A stretch of DNA of 64,000 nucleotides, from positions 310,001-374,000 of the forward strand of contig NZ_CP072943.1 of NCBI RefSeq assembly GCF_018069705.1, written 5' to 3'. This stretch comes from Aminithiophilus ramosus. Its GTDB lineage: Bacteria > Synergistota > Synergistia > Synergistales > Aminithiophilaceae. The notes under the pieces are model-generated. The model had not been told where the DNA came from. It ran no database searches and saw only the letters and a program-made list of their open reading frames with translations. Both the position numbers and the translations under genes were made by a program. How positions within the stretch are numbered: position 1 is the stretch's first letter; each line of letters starts with the position of its first letter. Below are positions 27,451 through 36,022 of the stretch, piece by piece.

Positions 27451-28326
27451 GTGCGTTACGGTTGTCAGTCCATGACGGGGAAGATCGAGGCCGTCCTGAT
27501 CAAAGGACCTGCCGAGGCCTTCATCAGCCAGGAACATCTCGGGGAGAAATGGGAGGCTTTCGGTTTCCTCTCCTGTCCCGATTACGAGGAGGCCCTGAGG
27601 GAGTACGGGGCCTTCGAGAGGCTTCTTCGCGACGAAGTGCCCCATGTCGTCTCCCTTCCCCGGGACGACCGGACGGGGCTGGATTCCCTCTACGCTCACG
27701 ACGGCCTGAAGGTGACGGAAAGAGGCGCCATCTACTTCAACACGGGCAAGGCCCTTCGTCGCGGCGAAGGGAGGGCGGCCCGGGACGTTCTCGAATCTCT
27801 GGGCATTCCCACCCTGGGCGTCATCGAGGAGCCGGGGACGATGGAGGGCGGCGACGTGGTCTGGCTCGATCGCGAGACGGTCGCCATCGGACGGGGCTAC
27901 AGGACCAACGACGCGGCCATCGAGCAGTTCCGGGCGCTGACGGACGGCTTCGTCCGGGAGACCGTCGTCGTTCCCCTGCCCCACGGAGAGGGAGAGGCGG
28001 CCTGTCTTCACCTGATGAGCCTCGTGAGCCTCGTCGACAGAGACCTGGCCGTGGTCTATTCGCGCTATCTTCCCGTCTTTTTCCGCCGGATGCTTCTGGA
28101 TCGGGGGCTCACCCTTCTGGAAGTCGACGACGAGGAGTACGCCTCCCTGGGGTCCAATGTCCTGGCCCTGGCTCCGCGGGTCTGCCTGGTCCTGGAGGGA
28201 AATCCCCGCATCCGGGCCGAGCTGGAGGCTCAGGGCTGCCGCGTCGTCGCCTACGAGGGCAAGCAGATCTCCCTTGCCGGGACGGGCGGTCCCACCTGCC
28301 TGACCCATCCCCTCTTGCGGATCTGA
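27451..28326 (+). CDS. DDAH/arginine deiminase-family hydrolase (guanidino-group modifying enzyme)
   Basis: The 291-residue protein opens RYGCQSMTGKIEAVLIKGP, the family's usual N-terminus, carries EGGDVVWLDRE, CLHLMS with the catalytic-type histidine, and ends GGPTCLTHPL, where the nucleophilic cysteine belongs. Members hydrolyse methylarginines or arginine to citrulline, or are related amidinotransferases. GTG 27451 is chosen because AGGAAGGGG lies about eight bases before it and the family motif starts there; ATG 27472 has no ribosome site. It is first in an apparent operon with rocB, an AGCS symporter and a second DDAH-like gene. Confidence 0.85.
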   Translation: MRYGCQSMTGKIEAVLIKGPAEAFISQEHLGEKWEAFGFLSCPDYEEALREYGAFERLLRDEVPHVVSLPRDDRTGLDSLYAHDGLKVTERGAIYFNTGKALRRGEGRAARDVLESLGIPTLGVIEEPGTMEGGDVVWLDRETVAIGRGYRTNDAAIEQFRALTDGFVRETVVVPLPHGEGEAACLHLMSLVSLVDRDLAVVYSRYLPVFFRRMLLDRGLTLLEVDDEEYASLGSNVLALAPRVCLVLEGNPRIRAELEAQGCRVVAYEGKQISLAGTGGPTCLTHPLLRI

Positions 28327-28342
28327 AAGGGGCCTTTCGGCC

Positions 28343-30058
28343 ATGAATGAGAGAGAGTCCTTTTTCGACGCCATCGGCGGGGAAATCGAGGAGATTCTTC
28401 GAGCCTACGTGGCCGTCCCCAGCGTGACCGGCACCGACGGCGAGCGGGAGGCCACCCGATTCTTCCTGGACTTCTTTTCGACCGTCCCCTATTTCCGAGC
28501 CCACCGAGATCATTGCGGCGCCTACCCCCTTCCCGGCGATCCCCTGGCTCGGTCCGTGGGCTGGGCCCTCGCGAAAGGGCGGGGAAGGGAGACGGTCGTC
28601 CTCATTCATCACAGCGATGTCGTCGGCGTCGAAGATTTCCGCCGCTGCAGGGAAGAGGCCTTCTCTCCCGCCGACCTGGAGCGGGCGCTCCTTTTTCTGA
28701 GGGAGGACCTTCCGGATGAGGCGCGGCGCGACCTGGAGAGCGGCCGATTCCTCTTCGGGCGGGGGAGCTGCGACATGAAAGGAGGAGGAGCCATCCAGAT
28801 GGCTCTCCTTCGCCGCTGGAGCCTCGCCGAAAGGGAGGGCAACCTTCTCCTTTTGGCCCTTCCCGACGAGGAAAACCTTTCGGCGGGGATGCGGGCGGCC
28901 CTCAGGCTCCTTCTCGATCTCCAGGAAAAATGGGGCCTGGACTACCGTCTCATGGTCGACTCCGAGCCCCACCAGAGGAAGGACCCCGAACGGGGGCTTC
29001 TCTCCGTCGGTTCCGTCGGCAAGCTCATGCCCTTCGTCTACGTCCGGGGTTCCCTCTCCCACGCCGGCAAGGTCTTCGAGGGTTTCAATCCCCTGAACCT
29101 CCTCTGCGCCGTCGTCAGAAAGACGGAGGGCTCTCCTTCCTTCATCGACTGCCGGGACGGAGAGGCCTCGCCCCCTCCGACCTGGCTCCACCTCAAAGAC
29201 GGCAAGGAGCGCTACGACGTCTCCATGCCCCTTTCGGCCTACGGCTACTTCAGCGTTCTCACCCTCGGGAAGGGGCCCGCCGAGGTCCTCGAGCAGGTCC
29301 GTCAGGTCTGCCTGGAGGCCTTCGATGACGTCCTCTCCGATCTGCAGGGAAGCTGGGATCATTTCTGCCGGACGACGGGGCGTTCCCCGTCGTCTCTGCC
29401 CTGGAGACCCCGCGTGATGAGCTTCGGAGAGCTTCTCGACGAGGCGCGCCGCAGGGGAGGCGAATCCTTCGAAAGAAGCCGTGCGGCCCGGGAAGAGGAC
29501 CTGAAGAGGGAGATGCTTTCGGGCCGTCTCTCCCTGGCCGAGGGCAACCGTGTCCTGATCGAAGGTCTTTCGGAGGCCGTCGACGACGGTCGGCCCCATG
29601 TCGTCTACGGCCTCCTTCCCCCCTACTATCCCCACCGGTCCAATGGCCTCCTTCCCCATCAGGAAGAGCCTCTTGCCGGGCTCGGCGAGAACCTGGCCCT
29701 CTTCGCGAGGGAGTCGTGGGACCAGCCCTACGACGTCGAGGCCTACTACACGGGCATCTCCGACATGAGCTACAGCGGCATCGCCGACGGAAAGGCCGTC
29801 GCCCAGGTCCTGTCGGCGACGATGCCCCTTTTCCCGTCGGTCTACGATCTTCCCCTGGAGGCGCTCTCTCGGCTCTCCATGGCCTGCATCAACATCGGTC
29901 CCTGGGGGAAGGATTTCCACAAGATGACGGAGCGGGTCTTCAGGGAGGACCTCGTCGATCGCACGCCGCGCCTCCTTCTTCGGGCGATCGAAACGGTCCT
30001 GGGCGGGGAGCGCTCTCCGGCTCCCGGGAGGGAAAGGAGGAGAGACGATGTCCTTTGA
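28343..30058 (+). CDS. rocB: RocB-type M20 peptidase (arginine utilisation)
   Basis: The 571-residue M20-family protein matches the length of Bacillus RocB (about 566). It has VAVPSVTGTDGE, LIHHSDVVGVEDF (where family members have a metal histidine and aspartate), GRGSCDMKGG, and the DEENLSAGMRA pair of acidic residues. RocB is genetically tied to arginine/ornithine use, but its exact reaction is not established. It starts 16 bases after the DDAH-like gene and overlaps the symporter start by 11 bases, so the three genes form one transcript. Confidence 0.88.
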   Translation: MNERESFFDAIGGEIEEILRAYVAVPSVTGTDGEREATRFFLDFFSTVPYFRAHRDHCGAYPLPGDPLARSVGWALAKGRGRETVVLIHHSDVVGVEDFRRCREEAFSPADLERALLFLREDLPDEARRDLESGRFLFGRGSCDMKGGGAIQMALLRRWSLAEREGNLLLLALPDEENLSAGMRAALRLLLDLQEKWGLDYRLMVDSEPHQRKDPERGLLSVGSVGKLMPFVYVRGSLSHAGKVFEGFNPLNLLCAVVRKTEGSPSFIDCRDGEASPPPTWLHLKDGKERYDVSMPLSAYGYFSVLTLGKGPAEVLEQVRQVCLEAFDDVLSDLQGSWDHFCRTTGRSPSSLPWRPRVMSFGELLDEARRRGGESFERSRAAREEDLKREMLSGRLSLAEGNRVLIEGLSEAVDDGRPHVVYGLLPPYYPHRSNGLLPHQEEPLAGLGENLALFARESWDQPYDVEAYYTGISDMSYSGIADGKAVAQVLSATMPLFPSVYDLPLEALSRLSMACINIGPWGKDFHKMTERVFREDLVDRTPRLLLRAIETVLGGERSPAPGRERRRDDVL

Positions 30059-31529
30059 GGATCTGGTCTGCACCGTCGTCTGGGATTACATGTGGGGGAT
30101 GCCCCTGGTGATCGTCATCTTGGGGACGGGCTTCTACCTGACCTGCCGCAGCGGTTTCTTCCAGTTCACCGGATTCGCCGTCGCCATGAGACATGCCTGG
30201 CGCAGCGTCATGGGGAAGGAGGAGCAGGGGAAGAGGGAGGGGATTCTCTCCCCCGTGGAGGCCATGAGCATGGCCCTGGGGACGACGATCGGCGTGGGCA
30301 ACATCGGCGGAGTGGCCACGGCCATCGCCGTCGGCGGCCCCGGAGCGGTCTTCTGGATGTGGCTCGCCGCCCTGGTGGGAATGATCATCAAAATGGCCGA
30401 GGTGACCCTGGCCGTTCACTACCGTTCCCGCGACGAGAGGGGCGAGACCTACGGCGGCCCCAATTACTACATGAAGAAGGGCATCGGCATCGAGCGGAGG
30501 ATGAAGGGACTCTTCAAGTTCCTCAGCGGTCTTTTCGCCTTCGGCTTCTGTACGGGCTATTTCATCAACATCCAGACCTACACCGTCTCCGAGGCCGTGG
30601 GGAACACCTTCGGCGTCGGGCTCCTGGCGGTGGGCGTCGTCTACACCCTCCTGCTCTACGTCATGATCAGCGGTGGCTTCCGTGGATTGGGGCGCATCGC
30701 CGCCAGGCTGGTTCCCCTCATGTGCCTTTTCTACCTTCTCGGAGGGCTTTTCATCATCGCCAAGCACACGGCGGCCCTTCCCGGCGCCTTCTCCCTCATC
30801 TTCGGGAGCGCCTTCACCGGAACGGCGGCTTTCGGCGGCTTCATGGGGGCTTCCGTGACGCAGGCCATCAAGATCGGCCTCTCCCGGTCCGTCTTCAGCA
30901 ACGAGGCCGGATGGGGATCGGCCCCCATGATCCACGCCTCGGCCCGCGTCGATCACCCCGTCAAACAGGGACTCATGGGAATCTTCGAAGTCTTCATCGA
31001 CACCTTCGTCATCTGTTCCATCACCTGTCTCGTCATCCTCGTCACCGGCCAGTGGTCCAGCGGCCTCGACGGGGCCACCCTGACTCTGGCGGCCTTCGAA
31101 TACGGCATCGGTCGCTTCGGGCGGATCATCCTGGCCCTGGGGGTCTTCCTCTTCGGCCTGACGACGTCCAGCGGCGTCTATGCCCAGATCGAAGTCGTCG
31201 TCCGCTACCTCGTCGGCCAATCCCCCCTGAAGGAGCGGATCCTCTCGTTCTACAAATGGACCTACCCTCTTCCCAGCCTGGCCATGGTCTACGTGGCCGT
31301 TCGCTTCGGCCTTCCGGGAACGATGCTCTGGGTCTTCTCCGATGCTTCGACGGCTCTGCCCATCTTCGCCAACGTCGTCGCCCTTCTGGTCCTGACGCCC
31401 CGCTTCGTCGAGCTGCTCCGCGACTACCGGGCACGCTTCCTGGGGCAGGGCACCATCGACCCCGCCTTCCGCCCCTTCTACGAGAGCGAACCCGACGGGG
31501 CATCGTCCCCGGACGGGAGCCCGCGCTGA
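30048..31529 (+). CDS. AGCS-family sodium:amino acid symporter
   Basis: The 493-residue membrane protein shows the AGCS signature LGTTIGVGNIGGVATAIAVGGPGA, split here as GTTIGVGNIGGVATA plus GGPGAVFW, then the conserved SVFSNEAGWGSAPM. These proteins move alanine, glycine or related amino acids with sodium. Its place between rocB and a DDAH hydrolase suggests transport of an amino acid linked to arginine or citrulline metabolism, but specificity cannot be read from sequence. The ATG overlaps the end of rocB by 11 bases, with GGAGG just upstream. Confidence 0.93.
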   Translation: MSFEDLVCTVVWDYMWGMPLVIVILGTGFYLTCRSGFFQFTGFAVAMRHAWRSVMGKEEQGKREGILSPVEAMSMALGTTIGVGNIGGVATAIAVGGPGAVFWMWLAALVGMIIKMAEVTLAVHYRSRDERGETYGGPNYYMKKGIGIERRMKGLFKFLSGLFAFGFCTGYFINIQTYTVSEAVGNTFGVGLLAVGVVYTLLLYVMISGGFRGLGRIAARLVPLMCLFYLLGGLFIIAKHTAALPGAFSLIFGSAFTGTAAFGGFMGASVTQAIKIGLSRSVFSNEAGWGSAPMIHASARVDHPVKQGLMGIFEVFIDTFVICSITCLVILVTGQWSSGLDGATLTLAAFEYGIGRFGRIILALGVFLFGLTTSSGVYAQIEVVVRYLVGQSPLKERILSFYKWTYPLPSLAMVYVAVRFGLPGTMLWVFSDASTALPIFANVVALLVLTPRFVELLRDYRARFLGQGTIDPAFRPFYESEPDGASSPDGSPR

Positions 31530-31577
31530 GAGGGTGCGGCGAAAAAACGTTTCCATTTCTATCGAGGAGGAAAGATC

Positions 31578-32348
31578 ATGTTCGAAAACGTCATCGTCCG
31601 CAGGCCCGCCCGATCCATGGTGGAGGGCATCACCTCGGCTCCCGAACTGGGAAGGCCCGACTACACCCTGGCCCTGAAGCAGCACGAGGCCTATTGCGAG
31701 GCCCTTCGCCGGTGCGGCGTCGCCGTCACCGTCCTGGAGCCCCTCGAGGCCTATCCCGACTCCTGTTTCGTCGAGGACACGGCGGTCATCACCCGCAAGG
31801 GGGCCATCATCACCAACCCCGGAGCTCCCAGCCGCAGAGGCGAGGCCGCGGAGATGCTTCCCGTCATCAGAGGCTTCTTCCCCGAGGAGCGGATCTTTTC
31901 CATCGGTGCCCCGGGAACCCTCGAGGGCGGCGACGTCATGATGGTGGGCGATCACTTCTATGTGGGGCGTTCGGCCCGGACGAACCGGGAGGGCATCGCC
32001 CAGTTCCTCGCCATCCTGGAGGGGATGGGGCTCTCGGGATCGGAAGTGCCGCTGGAGCACGTCCTCCATCTCAAGACGGGAATCAACTACATCGAACGGG
32101 AGACGATGCTCGTCTCGGGCGAATTCGTCGACAGGGCCGATTTCGCCTCCTTCCGCAGGATCGTCGTTCCCGAAGAGGAGGCCTATGCCGCCAACTGCAT
32201 CTGGGTCAACGACAGGGTCATCGTTCCCGAGGGCTACCCCCGCCTGGAGGCAAAGGTTCGTCAGGCCGGCTATTCCGTGCTCACCGTCGACACGTCGGAG
32301 TATCGCAAGCTGGACGGCGGTCTTTCCTGCCTCTCCCTGCGCTTCTGA
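31578..32348 (+). CDS. Dimethylarginine dimethylaminohydrolase (DDAH)
   Basis: The 256-residue enzyme is closer to canonical DDAH than the first hydrolase of the locus: DSCFVEDTAV, TLEGGDVMMV, HVLHLKTG with the catalytic histidine region, and a C-terminal DGGLSCLSLRF with the nucleophilic cysteine. The expected reaction converts dimethylarginine to citrulline and dimethylamine; a free-arginine or other guanidine substrate is possible. ATG 31578 follows GAGGAGGAAA. It is the last gene of the locus, just before a large hairpin. Confidence 0.9.
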   Translation: MFENVIVRRPARSMVEGITSAPELGRPDYTLALKQHEAYCEALRRCGVAVTVLEPLEAYPDSCFVEDTAVITRKGAIITNPGAPSRRGEAAEMLPVIRGFFPEERIFSIGAPGTLEGGDVMMVGDHFYVGRSARTNREGIAQFLAILEGMGLSGSEVPLEHVLHLKTGINYIERETMLVSGEFVDRADFASFRRIVVPEEEAYAANCIWVNDRVIVPEGYPRLEAKVRQAGYSVLTVDTSEYRKLDGGLSCLSLRF

Positions 32349-32361
32349 TTCCGCCGCGATC

Positions 32362-32404
32362 GAAGCGAGGGCCCTTCCGGCACTGCCGGAAGGGCCCTCG
32401 CTTC
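32362..32404. terminator. Bidirectional hairpin terminator between ddah and lrp
   Basis: A 21-base arm (32362-32382) is perfectly complementary to 32384-32404, giving a very stable GC-rich hairpin between two convergent genes. There is no strong T tract on either side. Confidence 0.8.
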
Positions 32405-32420
32405 TGGCCGCTCTGATCCG

Positions 32421-32891
32421 TCAGGGATCCAGCCGATCTCTGGGACGGGCGATCGTCTCGCTTCCCGCCATGTGGGGCAGGACGATGGAGGTGACGATGC
32501 GGCCATGGGCCGAGAGGTGGACCAGCAGATCTTCGAGGAACTCCATGGAGGGGATGAGGACCTCCATGTAGTAGTCGTTGCTTCCCGTCACGCTCCAGCT
32601 CCGGATCACCTCGGGGATGTCCTCCAGGGTCCTGGCGATGACGCCGTCCGGGTTGTTGTAGGTCGTGGCGAAGGCCAGGATGACCCGGAAGGCGTAGCCC
32701 ACCTTCCGGGGATTGACGGTCGCCCGGTACCCTTCGATGATGCCTGCCTCCTCCATCCGCCGGACCCGCTCGATGACGGCCGGAGTGGACAGACCCACCC
32801 GACGGCCCAGCTCCTTGTAGGAGAGCCTGGCGTCCTTTTGCAGCTCTTCCAGGATGTGCCAGCCCGTTTCGTCCAGAAGTTTGTCTCTCAT
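32421..32891 (-). CDS. Lrp/AsnC-family transcriptional regulator
   Basis: The 156-residue regulator has an N-terminal helix-turn-helix (LDETGWHILEELQKDAR, then LGRRVGLSTPAVIERV) and a C-terminal RAM/AsnC ligand domain (TGSNDYYMEV). Members bind amino acids and control their uptake or breakdown. It converges on the arginine/methylarginine locus across a shared terminator and is a natural candidate to regulate it; that link is inferred from position only. Confidence 0.92.
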   Translation of the reverse strand: MRDKLLDETGWHILEELQKDARLSYKELGRRVGLSTPAVIERVRRMEEAGIIEGYRATVNPRKVGYAFRVILAFATTYNNPDGVIARTLEDIPEVIRSWSVTGSNDYYMEVLIPSMEFLEDLLVHLSAHGRIVTSIVLPHMAGSETIARPRDRLDP

Positions 32892-33056
32892 TGTCGTCCT
32901 CGCCGGATTTCGTCAAAGAGGGGGTCCGCTCCGTCGTCCCTTCCCGATTCCCCCGGCTGATCCGACGGGGAGCCTCGTGGGAAAGAGAGGGGACCGGTGC
33001 GGAGGAAAGCCTTTCCCGTCTCGGGGATCGCGCCGCTTCCGGTCCGGCCCTTCCCC

Positions 33057-33779
33057 TCAGACGCTTATGCGTTTCCCGATATAGGCGCCACCGCGCACGT
33101 CCGCTCCTCTGTACTCTTCGACGACGTCCAATCCCGCATCGATCATGGACGATCGGTACTCTTCCCTCGAAAAAAGGCCGATTTCCATGGCCTGTTTGTG
33201 ATAGGTCACGTCGTTGTCCTTCCCGATCAGGTGGTGGAAGATCACCTCGATCACCTTCGGCTCCTTGAGCCGCACCTGTTCCATGCGGGCGATCTTGAGC
33301 TCCGGCTTGTCGGCGGCGTCGACGACGATCATTTCGGAAAAGTCCTCCTCCGTGCTCCAGGGGGTGATCAAGGTCAGCCCGCCGGGCCGCAGGTGGGCGG
33401 CGATGCGTCTCATCGAGGCGCGCAGATTCTCCACGGTCCTGACGAAACCGATCGATCCGTAGAGGCAGATGACGGCGTCGAAATCCCTCTCCAGCTCGAA
33501 GTCGATCAGGTTGCCCCCGTAGAAGGCGAGGCCGGGGAACTTCGCCCTGGCCCGTGCGAGCATGTCCTCGCTGAGATCCAGCCCAAAAACGCGGTACTCG
33601 TCCCTGAAATAGGGAACATGTCCCCCCGTTCCGCAGGCCAGGAGAAGGAGATCGCCCCGCGGGGGAAGGCCATGGCGGGTCAGCAGCTCCTTCACCTTGG
33701 CCGCCTCCGGCGCATATTCCTCGTCGTTGACGTAGAGATCATCGTAATAGGTGGAAATCGTTTCAAAATCCGAATACAT
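33057..33779 (-). CDS. Class I SAM-dependent methyltransferase
   Basis: The 240-residue protein has motif I LLLACGTGGHVPYF, motif II VFGLDLSEDMLARA, and CLYGSIGFV in the acceptor region. It belongs to the small-molecule methyltransferase type, but the substrate is unknown. ATG 33779 has GGAGGG upstream; a longer open frame to 34142 lacks a start signal and has no family similarity. It stands alone between lrp and marR. Confidence 0.85.
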   Translation of the reverse strand: MYSDFETISTYYDDLYVNDEEYAPEAAKVKELLTRHGLPPRGDLLLLACGTGGHVPYFRDEYRVFGLDLSEDMLARARAKFPGLAFYGGNLIDFELERDFDAVICLYGSIGFVRTVENLRASMRRIAAHLRPGGLTLITPWSTEEDFSEMIVVDAADKPELKIARMEQVRLKEPKVIEVIFHHLIGKDNDVTYHKQAMEIGLFSREEYRSSMIDAGLDVVEEYRGADVRGGAYIGKRISV

Positions 33780-34103
33780 GGCATTCCCTCCGCTCTGTTT
33801 GAATGAATTATTCCCGACAAATCGAGAAAAGACACACAACGATACAGCCTGGTCGGAGGGAAGGTCAAATGATTTTTCAGGGACGTCTAATTTTTCTTGG
33901 CACCTCTTGACGGTCCCATGCCGTCCCCGCGCCGTCAAGGACGGTTCCGTTCGAGGGGGTGAGGCAGAGGGGAGGTCCTTCCGGGGGGGCGATTCTCGCG
34001 TCCCCCCGGAAGGGGCCCTCTTCCCATCTCGGAGGCGAGGCCCGTGTCTCTCTTCCGGGTGCGCGTTCCTCCCATGCCGAAAGGAGGCAACGGGTCGCAA
34101 AAA
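33780..34103. other. Intergenic region with a GC-rich hairpin, no gene seen
   Basis: CCTTCCGGGGGG (33977-33988) and CCCCCCGGAAGG (34002-34013) form a perfect 12-bp inverted repeat with a 13-base loop. No convincing coding frame is present. The left third is AT-richer and should hold the methyltransferase promoter. Confidence 0.5.
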
Positions 34104-34148
34104 GTTGACGTGACAACTATTGAGGGCTAGAATGGTTGTCACGTCAAC
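34104..34148 (+). promoter_or_regulatory. Promoter and palindromic operator of the marR-MATE operon
   Basis: TTGACG (34105-34110) and TAGAAT (34128-34133) are 17 bases apart. A perfect 14-bp inverted repeat, GTTGACGTGACAAC (34104-34117) and GTTGTCACGTCAAC (34135-34148), covers the -35 and the start-site side of the -10. This fits autorepression by the MarR protein encoded 21 bases downstream. Confidence 0.85.
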
Positions 34149-34168
34149 GATTTGCGGGAGGGAACGGT

Positions 34169-34630
34169 ATGAACGGAAGCGTCGGTCGTCTGGTTTCGAT
34201 CCTGTACCGGAAGCAGCAGGTCTATTTGAACGGGGCCCTCAAACCCTTCGGGCTCACCGCTTCGGAGCTGCCCGTCCTGTCCTGTCTCTTCGGGAATGAC
34301 GGCGTCTCTCAGGAAGATCTCTCCTGTTTCCTGTCCATCGACAAGGCTTCCACGGCCAGAACCGTTCAATCGCTGGTCGACAAGGGATTTCTCACGAAGG
34401 AGAAGGATCCGTCGGACCGACGGGCAAACCGGATCCTTCTGACGGCCCGGGCCCTGCGCCAGAAAGAGGAAATCGGAGAAGTGCTGCAACGGTGGACCCG
34501 TTTCCTGACCGAGGACTTCGGTGAGGAGTCCCTGACGGTCCTGTTCCGCCTCCTCGAAGAGATGGCCCGCAAGGCGTCGACCGCCGATCTGCGGGAATTG
34601 GACAAGGTGGATGATGAGAAAAACGGATAG
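34169..34630 (+). CDS. MarR-family transcriptional repressor
   Basis: The 153-residue winged-helix regulator contains LTASELPVLSCLFGNDGVSQEDLS, split as LTASELPVLSCL and GVSQEDLS, followed by the wing motif KEKDPSDRRANRILLT typical of MarR proteins. It most likely represses its own promoter and the MATE pump gene, which overlaps its 3' end by 20 bases; release by a toxic ligand is the usual mode. The ATG at 34169 follows GGGAGGGAA. Confidence 0.92.
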   Translation: MNGSVGRLVSILYRKQQVYLNGALKPFGLTASELPVLSCLFGNDGVSQEDLSCFLSIDKASTARTVQSLVDKGFLTKEKDPSDRRANRILLTARALRQKEEIGEVLQRWTRFLTEDFGEESLTVLFRLLEEMARKASTADLRELDKVDDEKNG

Positions 34631-35954
34631 CCTGGGAACGGACAGGGTGTCGGCTCTGCTGGTGAGGTTTTCGTTCCCCGCCATCGTGGGAATGGTCGTC
34701 AACGCCTTATACAACGTGGTGGACCGGGTCTTCATCGGCAACGCGCCCGGCCTCGGAGCTCACGGGTTGGCCGGTATCACCATCGGCTTTCCGATCATGA
34801 TCGCCCTTCAGTCCATCGCCCTGATGATCGGCGTCGGGGGGGCGACGCTCTTTTCCATCAAGTTGGGGGAGGGGAAAAACGAGCAGGCCCTCGAGGTTCT
34901 GGGAAATGGTTTTTCGCTCCTTCTGGTGGGCGGCACGATCTTCCTGCTTCTTGGACAGGTCTTTCTCTCTCCCCTCCTGCAGCTCTTCGGCGCCAGCGAC
35001 GTCATCCTCCCCTATTCGGCCGCCTACATGAGGGTCATCTTCTTCGGGGCCATCTTCCAGGTGACCAGCATGGGGCTGAACAACTTCCTGCGCGCCGACG
35101 GGCAGCCCAAACTCGCCATGATCACCATGTTCATGGGAGCAGGGACCAACATCGTGCTGGACGCGCTCTTCATCTACGGACTGAAAATGGGCATAACCGG
35201 AGCGGCCCTTGCCACCATCCTGGCTCAAGGCGCCTCCATGACCTGGATCCTCTTCTATTTTCTGAATCGGCGCAGCCAGAGCCGAATCCGATGGAAATAC
35301 ATGAGGCTCCGTCCCGCCATGGTTCAGAACATCCTGCTCCTCGGCCTTCCCTCGTTCGCCCTGCAGATCAGCAACAGCATCCTCGGCGTCGTCGTGAACA
35401 GGAGCCTGCTTCTCCATGGCGGCGACATCGCCGTCTCCGTCATGGGCGTCATCAACAGCGTCCAGACCCTCATTCTCATGCCGATCATCGGGCTCGATCA
35501 GGGCGTACGGACCATCGTCAGCTTCAATTTCGGGGCGAGGCGGCATGACCGGATCAGGGAGACGGAAAGGTTGGCCATTACGGCAGCGACCCTCTACGCC
35601 CTGATCGGATGGGTCTTGACGCGACTGTTTCCCGTCCAGATCATCTCCATCTTCAATCGGGAGCCCGATCTCGTGCGTTTCGGAGTCACGGCGATCAGGG
35701 TGTGGTTCTGGTGTCTGCCCGTCGTCGGGTTTCAGGTCCTGGGGGCGAACTTCTTCCAGGCCATAGGCCGACCCGGATCGGCCATCGTGCTGACTCTCGC
35801 GAGGCAGGGCTTTCTTCTCGTTCCGGCGATCCTTCTTTTCTCACGGCAATGGGGCATCGACGGCATCCTCTACGCCGCCCCCTTCGCCGACGGCCTTTCG
35901 GCCCTCATCACGGCCATCTCGTTTTACTTCGGGATCCGTTCCCTGGCGGGTTAA
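34611..35954 (+). CDS. MATE-family multidrug efflux transporter
   Basis: The 447-residue protein has 12 predicted membrane segments and MATE-type motifs: LYNVVDRVFIGNAPG near the N-terminus and GASDVILPYSAAYMRVI. These proteins export cationic drugs with sodium or proton antiport. It overlaps the marR gene and shares its promoter. Length is typical for NorM/DinF-like members. An ATG at 34614 is an equally possible start. Confidence 0.92.
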   Translation: MMRKTDSLGTDRVSALLVRFSFPAIVGMVVNALYNVVDRVFIGNAPGLGAHGLAGITIGFPIMIALQSIALMIGVGGATLFSIKLGEGKNEQALEVLGNGFSLLLVGGTIFLLLGQVFLSPLLQLFGASDVILPYSAAYMRVIFFGAIFQVTSMGLNNFLRADGQPKLAMITMFMGAGTNIVLDALFIYGLKMGITGAALATILAQGASMTWILFYFLNRRSQSRIRWKYMRLRPAMVQNILLLGLPSFALQISNSILGVVVNRSLLLHGGDIAVSVMGVINSVQTLILMPIIGLDQGVRTIVSFNFGARRHDRIRETERLAITAATLYALIGWVLTRLFPVQIISIFNREPDLVRFGVTAIRVWFWCLPVVGFQVLGANFFQAIGRPGSAIVLTLARQGFLLVPAILLFSRQWGIDGILYAAPFADGLSALITAISFYFGIRSLAG

Positions 35955-36022
35955 CCTCTGATGCCCTTGCGCCGCCCTTGGGGAATTCCCCCTGCCTATC
36001 CGACTGACAGTTCGAAGGGAAC

